Below are positions 25,750-33,549 of a stretch of 36,438 bases of DNA, in pieces. Both the position numbers and the translations under genes were made by a program. This DNA comes from an uncultured bacterium (GTDB taxonomy: Bacteria; Verrucomicrobiota; Verrucomicrobiia; Verrucomicrobiales; V1-33). The DNA lies in assembly GCA_903954065.1 (NCBI GenBank), contig CAJBME010000152.1:1-36438 (forward strand). Reading direction: 5' to 3'. Position 1 is the first letter of the stretch; each line of letters opens with the position of its first letter. The notes below the pieces were generated by a model that was given only the letters and a program-made list of their open reading frames with translations, was not told the DNA's origin and searched no databases.

Positions 25750-27431
25750 AACGCTACGCCCTCGGCTTGGACTACGGTACCAACTCGGTCCGCTCACTGC
25801 TCGTTGATCTAGCCGACGGCACGGAAGTTGGTTCCATAGTTTTTAATTATCCATCCGGGGAGATGGGTATTTTGTTGGACGAAAAGGACCCGCATGTGGC
25901 CCGGCAAAACCCTCAGGACTACCTGGACGGCCTGGTGGCGGCCACGCGCGGGGCCCTCGCACAAGCGGCCGAGAAACTTCCTGATTTCGCCCCGTCGCAG
26001 GTCGTCGGCATTGGGGTGGATACGACTGGCAGCACGCCGATTCCGGTCGACCACCAGGGCACTCCGCTCGGGCTAAAGCCGGAGTTCAGTGGCGTAATGG
26101 CGGCGCAAGTCTGGCTGTGGAAAGACCATACCGCTCATGCCGAGGCCGCAGAGATCACGGCGCGGGCGAGCGAAATGCGCCCTCACTATCTGGCCAAGTG
26201 TGGCGGCACGTATTCGAGCGAATGGTTCTGGAGCAAGATCTTGCGCATTCGTCGGACGGCACCGGAGGTTTTTGCGGCGGCGCACAGTTTTGTTGAGCAT
26301 TGTGACTGGATTCCAGCCGTATTGACTGGCACCACAGATCCGGCGGTGATGAGTCGCAGCATTTGTGCGGCCGGGCACAAGGCATTTTTCAACATCGAGT
26401 GGGGCGGCCTTCCGGATGCTGAATTCCTGAGCGCGCTTGATCCGGCGCTCGCGGAGTTACGTGACCGGCTCTATGTGGACGCTCGGACGGCGGACAGACC
26501 GGCGGGGACCTTGACGGCCGAGTGGGCGGCTCTGCTGGGTTTGCCGGAAGGCATTGTTGTGGCCACCGGCGCCTTTGATGTCCACATGGGAGCGGTGGCG
26601 GCCGGGATCAGTGAAGGCACGTTGGTCAAGGTGCTGGGCACCAGCACCTGCGACGTCATGGTGGTGGACGCGAGTCGCCCGTTGCCGGATATTCCCGGAT
26701 TGTGCGGCGTCGTCCACGGGTCGATTCTCCCCGGGTATTACGGACTCGAAGCAGGGCAGTCGGCGGTCGGCGACATTTTCCTATGGTTCGTCAACCACCT
26801 CGTCCCTGAAAGTTATGGCCACACCATGGCCGAGAAATTTGCCGGACTGGAAGCGGAAATGGCCACTCTGCGACCGGGCGAGAGCGGCCTGCTGGCGCTG
26901 GACTGGAACAATGGCAACCGCAGCATTTTGGTGGATGTGCGACTGACCGGATTGCTTCTCGGCCAAACCCTTCATACGACGGCTGGGGAAATGTACCGAG
27001 CTCTCATTGAAGCGACCGCTTTCGGGGCCCTGACCATCATCAAACGCCTGGAAGAATACGGCGTGCACGTGAACGAAGTCGTGAATACGGGCGGACTGGC
27101 CATCAAAAATGCGGCGTTAATGCAAATCTATGCCGATGTTTTAGGTCGTCCGATGAAGGTAGCTCAAAGCGAGCAGACGTGCGCGCTCGGGGCCGCTCTG
27201 TTTGGAGCGGTGGCCGCCGGCGCTTTTACTTCCTTGCCAGAGGCGCAACGCGTCATATGCCGCACTCGCGACGTTGTCTACCACCCCAACGCCGACGCCC
27301 ATGCCGTGTATGCCGAACTGTACACGCTCTACCGCACCCTTCACGACGCCTTTGGCTCGGCTAGCTGGTCAGGACAGCTGGCCTCCGTGATGAAAAACTT
27401 GCTCGAACTGCGCGAACGCGCGACGGCGTAG
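25746..27431 (+). CDS. araB: Ribulokinase (FGGY family)
   Basis: The 561-residue cytoplasmic enzyme has the size of AraB (about 560). It shows the N-terminal ATPase motif LGLDYGTNSVR, GIGVDTTGSTPIPVD, WLWKDHTAHAEA, LAKCGGTYSSEWFWSK, FDVHMGAVAAG and NTGGLAIKNAALMQIYADVLGRPM, the diagnostic AraB blocks. It phosphorylates L-ribulose to L-ribulose 5-phosphate with ATP. Neither araA nor araD is nearby, which is unusual, and the only partner in its operon is the BLUF protein whose stop overlaps its start. Regulation by light is inferred, not shown. Confidence 0.95.
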   Translation: MKRYALGLDYGTNSVRSLLVDLADGTEVGSIVFNYPSGEMGILLDEKDPHVARQNPQDYLDGLVAATRGALAQAAEKLPDFAPSQVVGIGVDTTGSTPIPVDHQGTPLGLKPEFSGVMAAQVWLWKDHTAHAEAAEITARASEMRPHYLAKCGGTYSSEWFWSKILRIRRTAPEVFAAAHSFVEHCDWIPAVLTGTTDPAVMSRSICAAGHKAFFNIEWGGLPDAEFLSALDPALAELRDRLYVDARTADRPAGTLTAEWAALLGLPEGIVVATGAFDVHMGAVAAGISEGTLVKVLGTSTCDVMVVDASRPLPDIPGLCGVVHGSILPGYYGLEAGQSAVGDIFLWFVNHLVPESYGHTMAEKFAGLEAEMATLRPGESGLLALDWNNGNRSILVDVRLTGLLLGQTLHTTAGEMYRALIEATAFGALTIIKRLEEYGVHVNEVVNTGGLAIKNAALMQIYADVLGRPMKVAQSEQTCALGAALFGAVAAGAFTSLPEAQRVICRTRDVVYHPNADAHAVYAELYTLYRTLHDAFGSASWSGQLASVMKNLLELRERATA

Positions 27432-27530
27432 ACGAAAGACGACGCTACTCACTGACGCGCCCCCCGCCCGGCGCCACTGGGTCGAGCGGCGGTCCCGCGG
27501 CAGCGGCAGCGCTGTCACGCGCCACCCTTT

Positions 27531-27549
27531 CACGCATGGCTCATGCGTG
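27531..27549. terminator. Hairpin between converging araB and bioB genes
   Basis: CACGCATG and CATGCGTG are perfect 8-base arms with loop GCT. There is no T tract on either side, so it would be at most a weak bidirectional terminator. It lies midway between the two 3' ends. Confidence 0.35.
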
Positions 27550-27579
27550 CGTCTTCGGTCCCACGTTGAGCGCGGCGCA

Positions 27580-28593
27580 TCAGGCCTCTGGTACCGCGCA
27601 CGCGGCCAGCGGGCCTCGGGGTTTACCGACCTCTGTTGCGGGGGCCATCAAGTCGCGATTGGGCTCCTGCGGAGTCAGCCCCAGAGTGCGCAGCAGCTGG
27701 ACGTCCTCATTTTTTTCCGGATTCGGAGCGGTCAGCAATTTATCACCGTAGAAAATGGAATTGGCCCCGGCGAAAAAGCACAGGGCTTGGGCTTCGCGGC
27801 TCAGCGCGGTGCGACCGGCGGAGAGCCGGACCTTGGCTCCGGGCAGCGCGATTCTGGCCACGGCGATCAATCGGACCAGATCAAAAACATCGACTTGGCT
27901 GTGCCCGGCCATGGGAGTGCCGGGCATGGGCATCAAAGAATTGATGGGCACGCTTTCCGGGGGCGGATTAAACCCGGCGAGCACTTCGAGCATTTTGAGA
28001 CGATCTTCGATGGTTTCGCCCAGGCCGAGGATCCCTCCACAGCAAACGGACATTCCGGCGTCTTGCACATTTTTGATGGTGCGGAGCCGATCGTCGTAGG
28101 TGTGACTGGTCACGACATTCGGATAATGTTCGCGGGAAGTATCGATGTTGTGATTGTAAGCGGTCACCCCGGCAGCCTTGAGCTGGCGGGCTTCTTCCGG
28201 TCCGAGTTCACCTAGGGTGGTGCAGACTTCCATGCCGAGTGAGCTAACTTGGCGCACGATTTCCAAGACTTGCTCAAACCGGTCGGTTCCGCCCCGCACG
28301 CCGCGCCACGCCGCGCCCATGCAAAATCGGGTGGAGCCACTGGCGGCAGCGGCGCGGGCGCGATCCATGACCTCATGGCATGGCATCAATCGTTCGACGG
28401 CGAGCCCCGTGTCGTACCGGGCGCTTTGAGCGCAATACCCGCAGTCTTCGGAGCACCCGCCCGTCTTGATAGAAAGCAGGGTACACAACTGCACCTCATT
28501 TTCGGGCCAGTGGGCCTCATGTACTTCTCGCGCCTGTTTGAGCAGGTCAAAAAGTGGCAGGTGGTAGAGACGGTGAAGTTCGGCGTACAGCAT
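27580..28593 (-). CDS. bioB: Biotin synthase
   Basis: The 337-residue radical SAM enzyme inserts sulfur into dethiobiotin to make biotin. The [4Fe-4S] motif CxxxCxxC is at Cys47, Cys51 and Cys54 (GGCSEDCGYCAQS). Further BioB marks are RFCMGAAWR, AYNHNIDTSREHYP and SVCCGGILGLGE, which supply the second-cluster cysteines. Length agrees with the family (about 330-350). It stands alone, without bioA, bioD or bioF. It is co-directional with the genes upstream at 28662-30561, but the 68-base gap leaves operon membership open. Confidence 0.95.
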   Translation of the reverse strand: MLYAELHRLYHLPLFDLLKQAREVHEAHWPENEVQLCTLLSIKTGGCSEDCGYCAQSARYDTGLAVERLMPCHEVMDRARAAAASGSTRFCMGAAWRGVRGGTDRFEQVLEIVRQVSSLGMEVCTTLGELGPEEARQLKAAGVTAYNHNIDTSREHYPNVVTSHTYDDRLRTIKNVQDAGMSVCCGGILGLGETIEDRLKMLEVLAGFNPPPESVPINSLMPMPGTPMAGHSQVDVFDLVRLIAVARIALPGAKVRLSAGRTALSREAQALCFFAGANSIFYGDKLLTAPNPEKNEDVQLLRTLGLTPQEPNRDLMAPATEVGKPRGPLAACAVPEA

Positions 28594-28661
28594 GGGAAAT
28601 CGATGGGGAAAACGTCAGGGTGATGGCGGTGGCGGAGTGGTCGGACCGGACGGGAGGCGGG

Positions 28662-29405
28662 TTACCGCGACCAGCTGCCGTTCACTCGGGGAAGCGAGAC
28701 ATGGTCGATAATGACGGAGTAGTCGGTTTTGCCAAGGGCTCCGTCCATCGGAATCCCGACCGCTTTTTTCCAAAACTTGGAGAAACTTTCACCGGTGTGG
28801 CATCCCCAGCTGCGAATCGTCGCCCGCGGGTTAAAGCTGCCCCGGCGGATGCGCGTGAGCTGGGATTCGTGCAAATAGGCCACGCTGGCCCCGCTGATTT
28901 CCGCACTATAATCGAACATAAAGCAGTCGCGATTGGAATGGCCGAAATACTCAAAGTTCATGATCGAGCGGCGCGGACGTGAATTCAGATAGGTAATGAT
29001 GTCATCTCCGGACGAAAAATAGATGAGCTTAAGACCGTAGGCGTCGCGCACCGACTCGATTTTACTCATAGCGGCTGGTTGGTCAGCCTGGCGGGTAGCA
29101 TCTTCCGGAACACGCATTTCGTAAGCCGGCCGATAAACCAGCCACGTGATCTGAGCGGCGGGACCATGAGCCCGGCGCAGTTGCTGCACGCGAATGCGAG
29201 CCGAACGAATAAAATTCCCCCACCAGCGGTCATGCTGTTCATTGGGACGGCGCAGATCTTCCCATTTCCGTAAGGCTGGGCCACCGCTGAGAATGATGAA
29301 TTCGCTCCGGGAATAATCAATAGCCCCATTCTGCGCACGGACCGGGTCGGCCAGCAGCCCGCAAGCCACTAGTCCAAATACCAAGCGAATCATCCATTCC
29401 TTCAT
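28662..29405 (-). CDS. Secreted protein with caspase-like His/Cys pattern, unknown
   Basis: From the ATG at 29405 the protein has 247 residues and a signal peptide (about 1-24, ending VRA-QN). A longer frame upstream starts inside a heptamer repeat and is rejected. The sequence is unlike any family I can name. Two blocks stand out: FEYFGHSNRD (His156) after a hydrophobic strand and RSWGCHTGESF (Cys202) after another. A strand-H-G/S then strand-C layout 45 residues apart is how clan CD cysteine peptidases (caspase, CHAT, gingipain) and DUF4347 present their His/Cys dyad. Upstream blocks EFIILSGGP and ITWLVYRPAYE could be core strands. Peptidase activity is only a hypothesis. Confidence 0.7.
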   Translation of the reverse strand: MKEWMIRLVFGLVACGLLADPVRAQNGAIDYSRSEFIILSGGPALRKWEDLRRPNEQHDRWWGNFIRSARIRVQQLRRAHGPAAQITWLVYRPAYEMRVPEDATRQADQPAAMSKIESVRDAYGLKLIYFSSGDDIITYLNSRPRRSIMNFEYFGHSNRDCFMFDYSAEISGASVAYLHESQLTRIRRGSFNPRATIRSWGCHTGESFSKFWKKAVGIPMDGALGKTDYSVIIDHVSLPRVNGSWSR

Positions 29406-29488
29406 CAGAACAGAATAGCCGCGCCCCGGCCGGGCGAAAATGGTTTTTAAAAAGCGACTGCCTCCCCGGCGGCCTGAGATGGCAACCC

Positions 29489-29551
29489 CACAGCTCACAG
29501 CCCACAGCTCACAGCCCACAGCCCACAGCCCACGGCCTCACGCCTCATGCC
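29489..29551. repeat. Heptanucleotide tandem repeat, nine units
   Basis: Nine consecutive 7-base units drift from CACAGCT/CACAGCC to CACGGCC, TCACGCC and TCATGCC. The array ends directly against the yjbQ stop codon and occupies the gap before the secreted protein gene. It is too short in period to be CRISPR; slippage repeats of this kind are common in GC-rich PVC genomes. Confidence 0.85.
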
Positions 29552-29974
29552 TCATGTTTCACCCATCACGGTCACGACGATTTCTCGACGGTGAGGAGCC
29601 CGGCGGTGTTCGAACAGAAAAACTCCCTGCCAGGAGCCGAGCGCGAGACGGGCGCCGATAACGGGGATGACTTCGCTGGTGCGGGTCAGCACCATCCGCA
29701 AGTGACTGGGCATGTCGTCCGCTCCCTCCAGAGTGTGCACAAAATAAGGCGCATTTTCTGGCACCAAACGCTCGAAATACGCGAGCAAATCAGTCTGAGC
29801 CGAGGGGTCGGCATTTTCAAAAATGATGAGACTGCAGCTGGTATGGCGCACGAAGACCGTGGCGGTGCCATCCCTTATGCCACTGGCACGCACGGCGCGG
29901 GCTACTTCATCGGTGATTTCGTATGTTCCCTGGCCGCGGGTGGCGAGGGTAAAGATGTGGTGATGAACGGACAT
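29552..29974 (-). CDS. yjbQ: YjbQ/UPF0047 family protein
   Basis: The 140-residue protein matches YjbQ throughout: TYEITDEVARAVRASGIRDG, VFVRHTSCSLIIFENADPS, DDMPSHLRMVLTRTSEVIPV and LGSWQGVFLFEHR. The His of RHTS and the His of PSHL fit the conserved trimer metal site. The E. coli protein can replace thiamine-phosphate synthase weakly, hence the name secondary thiamine-phosphate synthase, but the physiological role is uncertain. Length is typical (about 135-140). The heptamer repeat begins immediately after its stop. Confidence 0.92.
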   Translation of the reverse strand: MSVHHHIFTLATRGQGTYEITDEVARAVRASGIRDGTATVFVRHTSCSLIIFENADPSAQTDLLAYFERLVPENAPYFVHTLEGADDMPSHLRMVLTRTSEVIPVIGARLALGSWQGVFLFEHRRAPHRREIVVTVMGET

Positions 29975-30069
29975 GAGAAAAACTCACCCATGTCATTAGC
30001 TGAGCCTGAACTGAAGGGGAATTTTCCTCCATGGCGCCCGGCGTGGCCTCCATGCGATGGGGGCGGCGG

Positions 30070-30561
30070 TTACAGCAGAGGCCAAGCAGGCTGATTGCGC
30101 ACTACCCAAAAGACGATCCAGACGGCCACCAAGGCGCCACCCAGCCACGCCGAGAAAACGACCGCGGGTCCGGCGAGAGGACGGCCACGGTACCACTGTT
30201 GCAGAAGCCATGCCCCCCACCCCCCCAGCACGGGCAGTACGGAGACAAAAAAAGCATTGAAATAAAAGGCCGGGCCAATTCGGCCGTTGAGCAGGTGATG
30301 CGTCGCCCGCGTCATGCCACAGCCGGGACACTGGAGTCCAGTCATCTGATAAAACCGGCAAGGCGGCAGCACGCTGAATTTCTCGGGGTCGAAGGCCCTC
30401 ACGATCCAAGCGCCGCCAGCCAGTGCGAAGAGCACCAGCAGAGCGACCGTGACGGGAATCCAGCGAATGAAGCGCCGAGGCATGGGCTGATGCTGCCACA
30501 GGCAGGCCGCAAGCGCCGCCATTTTCCCAGCTCCGGGTACGACACTTCCCTGATTGCTCAT
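30070..30561 (-). CDS. DUF2752 membrane protein
   Basis: The 163-residue protein has three hydrophobic helices (about 33-53, 100-122 and 135-157) and the family mark CRFYQMTGLQCPGCGMTRA, in which the CPxCGxTR block follows the first helix. DUF2752 proteins are small inner-membrane proteins of unknown role, common in PVC and Bacteroidota genomes. The ATG at 30561 is used; MPRRFIRW at 30483 is an equally good start because family members usually begin close to the first helix. It is divergent from the HMA selenoprotein candidate, with 58 bases between the starts. Confidence 0.85.
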   Translation of the reverse strand: MSNQGSVVPGAGKMAALAACLWQHQPMPRRFIRWIPVTVALLVLFALAGGAWIVRAFDPEKFSVLPPCRFYQMTGLQCPGCGMTRATHHLLNGRIGPAFYFNAFFVSVLPVLGGWGAWLLQQWYRGRPLAGPAVVFSAWLGGALVAVWIVFWVVRNQPAWPLL

Positions 30562-30619
30562 TTCTGTTTTAGGGGGATACTAATAGTGCTGTAGGCTGTG
30601 GCAACCATACCACAATCCA

Positions 30620-30997
30620 ATGAAACATACCATGAAAGCCATCATTATGGCTGTCACCGCGCTGGCCCTCTTCGCAGGGATCAGCACCGCGGAGGCGGCC
30701 CCCAAGACCGTATATACGGTCACTATGACGGGCGTCACGTGAGGCGGCTGTAAAAAGCACGTCCGTGAGGCGTTCAGCAAACTGGAAGGAGTCACCAACA
30801 TCGTCATCGCTGCTGGAGACACTGCCACCACCCAAAAAGTCACCTTCGACTCAGCCACCGACGCACACACCAAGGAAGACTTGGTGAAATCGATCGGTTC
30901 CGAGGCGGACAAATATGTCGTCAAGGAGGTGAAAAAGACGGCGGCCAAGAGCGGGGAGTCAAACGCCCCGCCCGGCGACATCATCACCAACCTGTAG
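30620..30997 (+). CDS. Candidate selenoprotein: exported HMA-domain protein with UxxC site
   Basis: Read from the ATG at 30620 with TGA as selenocysteine, this is a 125-residue protein. It has a signal peptide (about 1-26, ending AEA-AP) and one heavy-metal-associated domain. The metal loop reads VTMTGVT-U-GGCKKHV: TGA 30740-30742 is residue 41, precisely the first Cys of the CxxC motif, with Cys44 intact. After it the HMA pattern continues (REAFSKLEGVTNIVI, then KVTFD and TKEDLVKSIG). The 84 codons after TGA stay in frame to TAG, and about three quarters end in G or C, as in neighbouring genes. It should bind a metal in the periplasm, like MerP. A TGC/TGT-to-TGA nonsense mutation is the alternative. 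An internal start at 30632 is also possible; no Shine-Dalgarno is seen. Confidence 0.78.
30747..30778 (+). promoter_or_regulatory. Candidate bacterial SECIS stem-loop
   Basis: Starting four bases after the TGA, GCTG pairs with CAGC at the base, and CAC(GTCC)GTG forms the apex, with a symmetrical internal loop between them (14 bases each side, one further A-T pair). The apical loop begins with G followed by T, 18 bases after the TGA. Bacterial SECIS elements typically have an apical loop with G in the first two positions 16-37 bases after UGA. The internal pairing is weak, so this is a candidate only. Confidence 0.5.
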
Positions 30998-31100
30998 TCG
31001 AACCCAATCGCCGGAGCGGCGGGGCGGAGCGCAGGATGTCCTTGGACGGACTCGCCACTGACTCGCCAGCCGGCACTCAAATAATTACCACAGTCTCAGC

Positions 31101-31136
31101 CAACCCCCGGCCTCATCCGCCGGGGGTTGTTTTTTT
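31101..31136 (+). terminator. Rho-independent terminator after the HMA selenoprotein gene
   Basis: A perfect 10-base stem (CAACCCCCGG / CCGGGGGTTG, loop of nine) is followed by seven T residues. It lies about 100 bases after the TAG stop and has no other plus-strand gene to serve. This shows that the region before it is transcribed as its own unit, supporting a functional gene there. Confidence 0.92.
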
Positions 31137-31221
31137 CCCCGGTGGCGGCCTGCGGCGATCCGCAGCCTTATTCCGGCATTGCACCTCTGGTGATCCAGCC
31201 CAGACTTTTCTTCATCATCTC

Positions 31222-31917
31222 ATGAGCACGGAATACGATGTGATTATCATTGGCGGTGCCTTTTCCGGTTCCTCCGAGGGTATCCTGCTCAAGCGCGCCC
31301 GACCAGAAACGCGCGTGTTGATCGTTGAAACTCAAACAACCTTTACACTCCACGGTGGGGAGTCGACTTCTGCGGTGGCGGGATGTTTTCTGACCCGTGT
31401 CCTGCGCCAGCATTCATGGTTGGTGCGTCACCAACTTCCCCAGCATGGGTTGCGCTTCTGGTTCAACTCGCAAGGAAAGTATGAATACATGGGCGACCTC
31501 GAATTGATGTGGGCCGCTACTTTGCTCGATCTTGGCACGTATTTCACCGGCCCCGTCCATAGCGTGTATCACCGGACGGATCATGCTTTTTCCAAGCTCC
31601 CGCACCTCGGTCTACGCGGCCTTTTTTTCGGATGGTGGATGGGGCTGAGCCATCGTCGTCTGGCGGCCATTGCCCGCCGGAGAATGGCCGCCGGCGTTTA
31701 TGGATGCCGGAATCTAGACCAGCGGAAGCTCATTCAGCCCGACTTCACACCGGGCCCAGCCGCCGTAAAAATAATCTGGGCCGGTCTCCAGCAGTGGCTG
31801 AAACTCGAAATTCACGCGTGGTTCCTCAAACCACGACCAGACCACAAACCCACCATCCCCGCGCTCAAACGAGTGGCGCCGCCGCCCCCCACTTCGTCGA
31901 CCCCCGCGTCGACCTGA
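31222..31917 (+). pseudogene. Flavin-dependent halogenase-like gene with internal deletion
   Basis: From ATG 31222 the frame encodes 231 residues, less than half the length of tryptophan-halogenase-like flavoproteins (about 500-600). The first 75 residues are a clean FAD-binding start (YDVIIIGGAFSGSSEGILLKR, then VLIVE and HGGESTSAVAG, then GLRFWF). From about residue 95 the sequence resembles the C-terminal part of the same family (LLDLGTYFTGPVHSVY, then SHRRLAAIARRRMAAGVYG). The middle, including the halogenase WxWxIP motif, is missing, and the join is in frame. I infer an in-frame deletion product with no likely enzyme activity. The Pro/Thr-rich end (PPPPTSSTPAST) may be a readthrough tail. 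A natural short homolog cannot be excluded. Confidence 0.55.
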
Positions 31918-32013
31918 ACGTCCCCGTCCATAAAAATCAATGTAGTAGCGCTCCGGGGATTTACTGGTTCCAAATCGGCTGGGCTCTGCTTTCTTTCATT
32001 TCCATTTCCAGAG

Positions 32014-33327
32014 ATGAAATACACGCCACCACCTGCTTCCCTGTTCATTGAAAACCGCCGCCGTCTGGCGTCCCGACTCCAGCCCAACTCCTTGGCGGCA
32101 GTCACGGCCAACGACATTTTGCCGACCAATGCGGACGGCACGCTTCCGTTCCGCCAGAACAGCGACCTATTCTACCTCACGGGCGTTGATCAGGAGGAAA
32201 CCATCCTGATTCTTTACCCGGATGCCTTTGATCAGGACAAACATACCGAGCTGCTTTTCATCCGCGAAACCAACGATCTCATCGCCACCTGGGAAGGCGA
32301 AAAACTGACCAAGGAACGCGCCTCGGAATTGACGGGCATTCCCGAAAAAAACATTCATTGGACGAGCGCCTTCGCCACGCTCTGGCGCACGTTGATGTTT
32401 CAGGCCCACCGGGTGTATCTGAACTTGAACGAACACCCGCGCGCCCACGTCTCCATCGAGACGCGCGAAACCCGCTTCGCCCGCGAATGCTTGCACGACT
32501 TCCCCCTTCATTCGTATGAGCGACTGGCTCCACACCTCGCGGCGCTGCGCAGCCGCAAGTCCGCGGAAGAACTGAAGCTGCTCCAACAAGCGATGGACAT
32601 CACCGAGGCCGGATTCCGCCGCGTCGCCCAATTCGTCAAACCAGGCGTAGGGGAATGGGAAGTCGAAGCAGAATTCGCTCATGAATTCATCCGCCGTCAG
32701 TCCCGCGGATTTGCCTACTCACCGATCATCGGCACCGGCAAAAACGCCTGTGTGCTGCATTACCTCGACAATCATGCCGTCTGTCAGGACGGGGAATTGC
32801 TACTGCTCGATGTCGCCGCCGAATACGCCAATTACAATGCAGACCTGACGCGCACCTTGCCGGTGAATGGACGATTCACTAAGCGCCAACGCAAAGTATA
32901 CAATGCCGTCCTCAGGGTTTTCCGGGGCGGCTGCGATTTCCTCCGGCCCGGGGTATTCGCCAAAGACTGGAATGCGTACGTCGGCGAGCTAATGGAAAAA
33001 GAACTCGTCGATTTAAAGCTCCTGAAAATGAAAGATGTCAAAAATCAGGATCCGGAAAAACCACTCTATAAAAAATACTTCATGCACGGTGTCGGCCACC
33101 ATCTGGGACTAGACGTCCATGACGTCGGCTCCGCCACCGAGCCAGTGGCCGCCGGCAATGTCTTCACCGTAGAACCCGGACTGTATATTCGCGAAGAAGG
33201 CATGGCCGTGCGCTTAGAAAACGACATCCTCATCGGTAAAACCAGCAATACCGACCTCATGGCCAACATCCCCATCGAGGCAGATGAAATCGAGGAACTG
33301 ATGGCCAGCGCGCCCCGCCCCGCCTGA
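32014..33327 (+). CDS. pepP: Xaa-Pro aminopeptidase (M24)
   Basis: The 437-residue cytoplasmic protein has an aminopeptidase P N-terminal domain (about 1-150, with FRQNSDLFYLTGVDQEE) and a pita-bread M24 catalytic domain. All five metal ligands are visible: Asp266 (LLLDVAAEY), Asp277 (NADLTRT), His362 (GVGHHLGLDVHD), Glu387 (TVEPGLY) and Glu402 (RLENDIL). It removes the N-terminal residue from peptides with proline in position two, using two manganese ions. Length equals that of E. coli PepP (about 440). It stands alone on the plus strand. Confidence 0.95.
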   Translation: MKYTPPPASLFIENRRRLASRLQPNSLAAVTANDILPTNADGTLPFRQNSDLFYLTGVDQEETILILYPDAFDQDKHTELLFIRETNDLIATWEGEKLTKERASELTGIPEKNIHWTSAFATLWRTLMFQAHRVYLNLNEHPRAHVSIETRETRFARECLHDFPLHSYERLAPHLAALRSRKSAEELKLLQQAMDITEAGFRRVAQFVKPGVGEWEVEAEFAHEFIRRQSRGFAYSPIIGTGKNACVLHYLDNHAVCQDGELLLLDVAAEYANYNADLTRTLPVNGRFTKRQRKVYNAVLRVFRGGCDFLRPGVFAKDWNAYVGELMEKELVDLKLLKMKDVKNQDPEKPLYKKYFMHGVGHHLGLDVHDVGSATEPVAAGNVFTVEPGLYIREEGMAVRLENDILIGKTSNTDLMANIPIEADEIEELMASAPRPA

Positions 33328-33380
33328 CCGGCGGTTTCCTCCTGACGGAACCGAAATCCCGGCGGCTTGATGGACCCTAC

Positions 33381-33430
33381 GCTGACCGCGCTAACCGCGG
33401 TCAGCGCTGGACCGGCCCCGAGCGGGCCGG
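33381..33430. repeat. Two adjacent perfect hairpins
   Basis: GCTGACCGCG / CGCGGTCAGC (10-base arms, loop CTAAC) is followed after six bases by CCGGCCC / GGGCCGG (loop CGAGC). There is no T tract. The pair sits in the 222-base gap between pepP and the rhomboid gene and resembles a REP-type element; it could also slow transcription. Confidence 0.6.
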
Positions 33431-33549
33431 AGGGCAACTCAGCCTATGGCTGAAAAGAATCGGGAGAATTTTCCGAGGCCTCTGGGTTCGACACGCGGCC
33501 CGCGGCGTGCATACTAAAATTCTAGCGATTGTGGCATCGTGTGAACGTG

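Noticed and set aside
29489..29551. CRISPR array
   Set aside because: The units are 7 bases in direct tandem, with no spacers and no cas genes.
30620..30742. Ordinary nonsense pseudogene reading of the HMA gene
   Set aside because: TGA falls exactly on the metal Cys codon, the downstream codons keep coding bias, and a SECIS-like stem is present. It remains the main alternative until the Sec machinery is checked.
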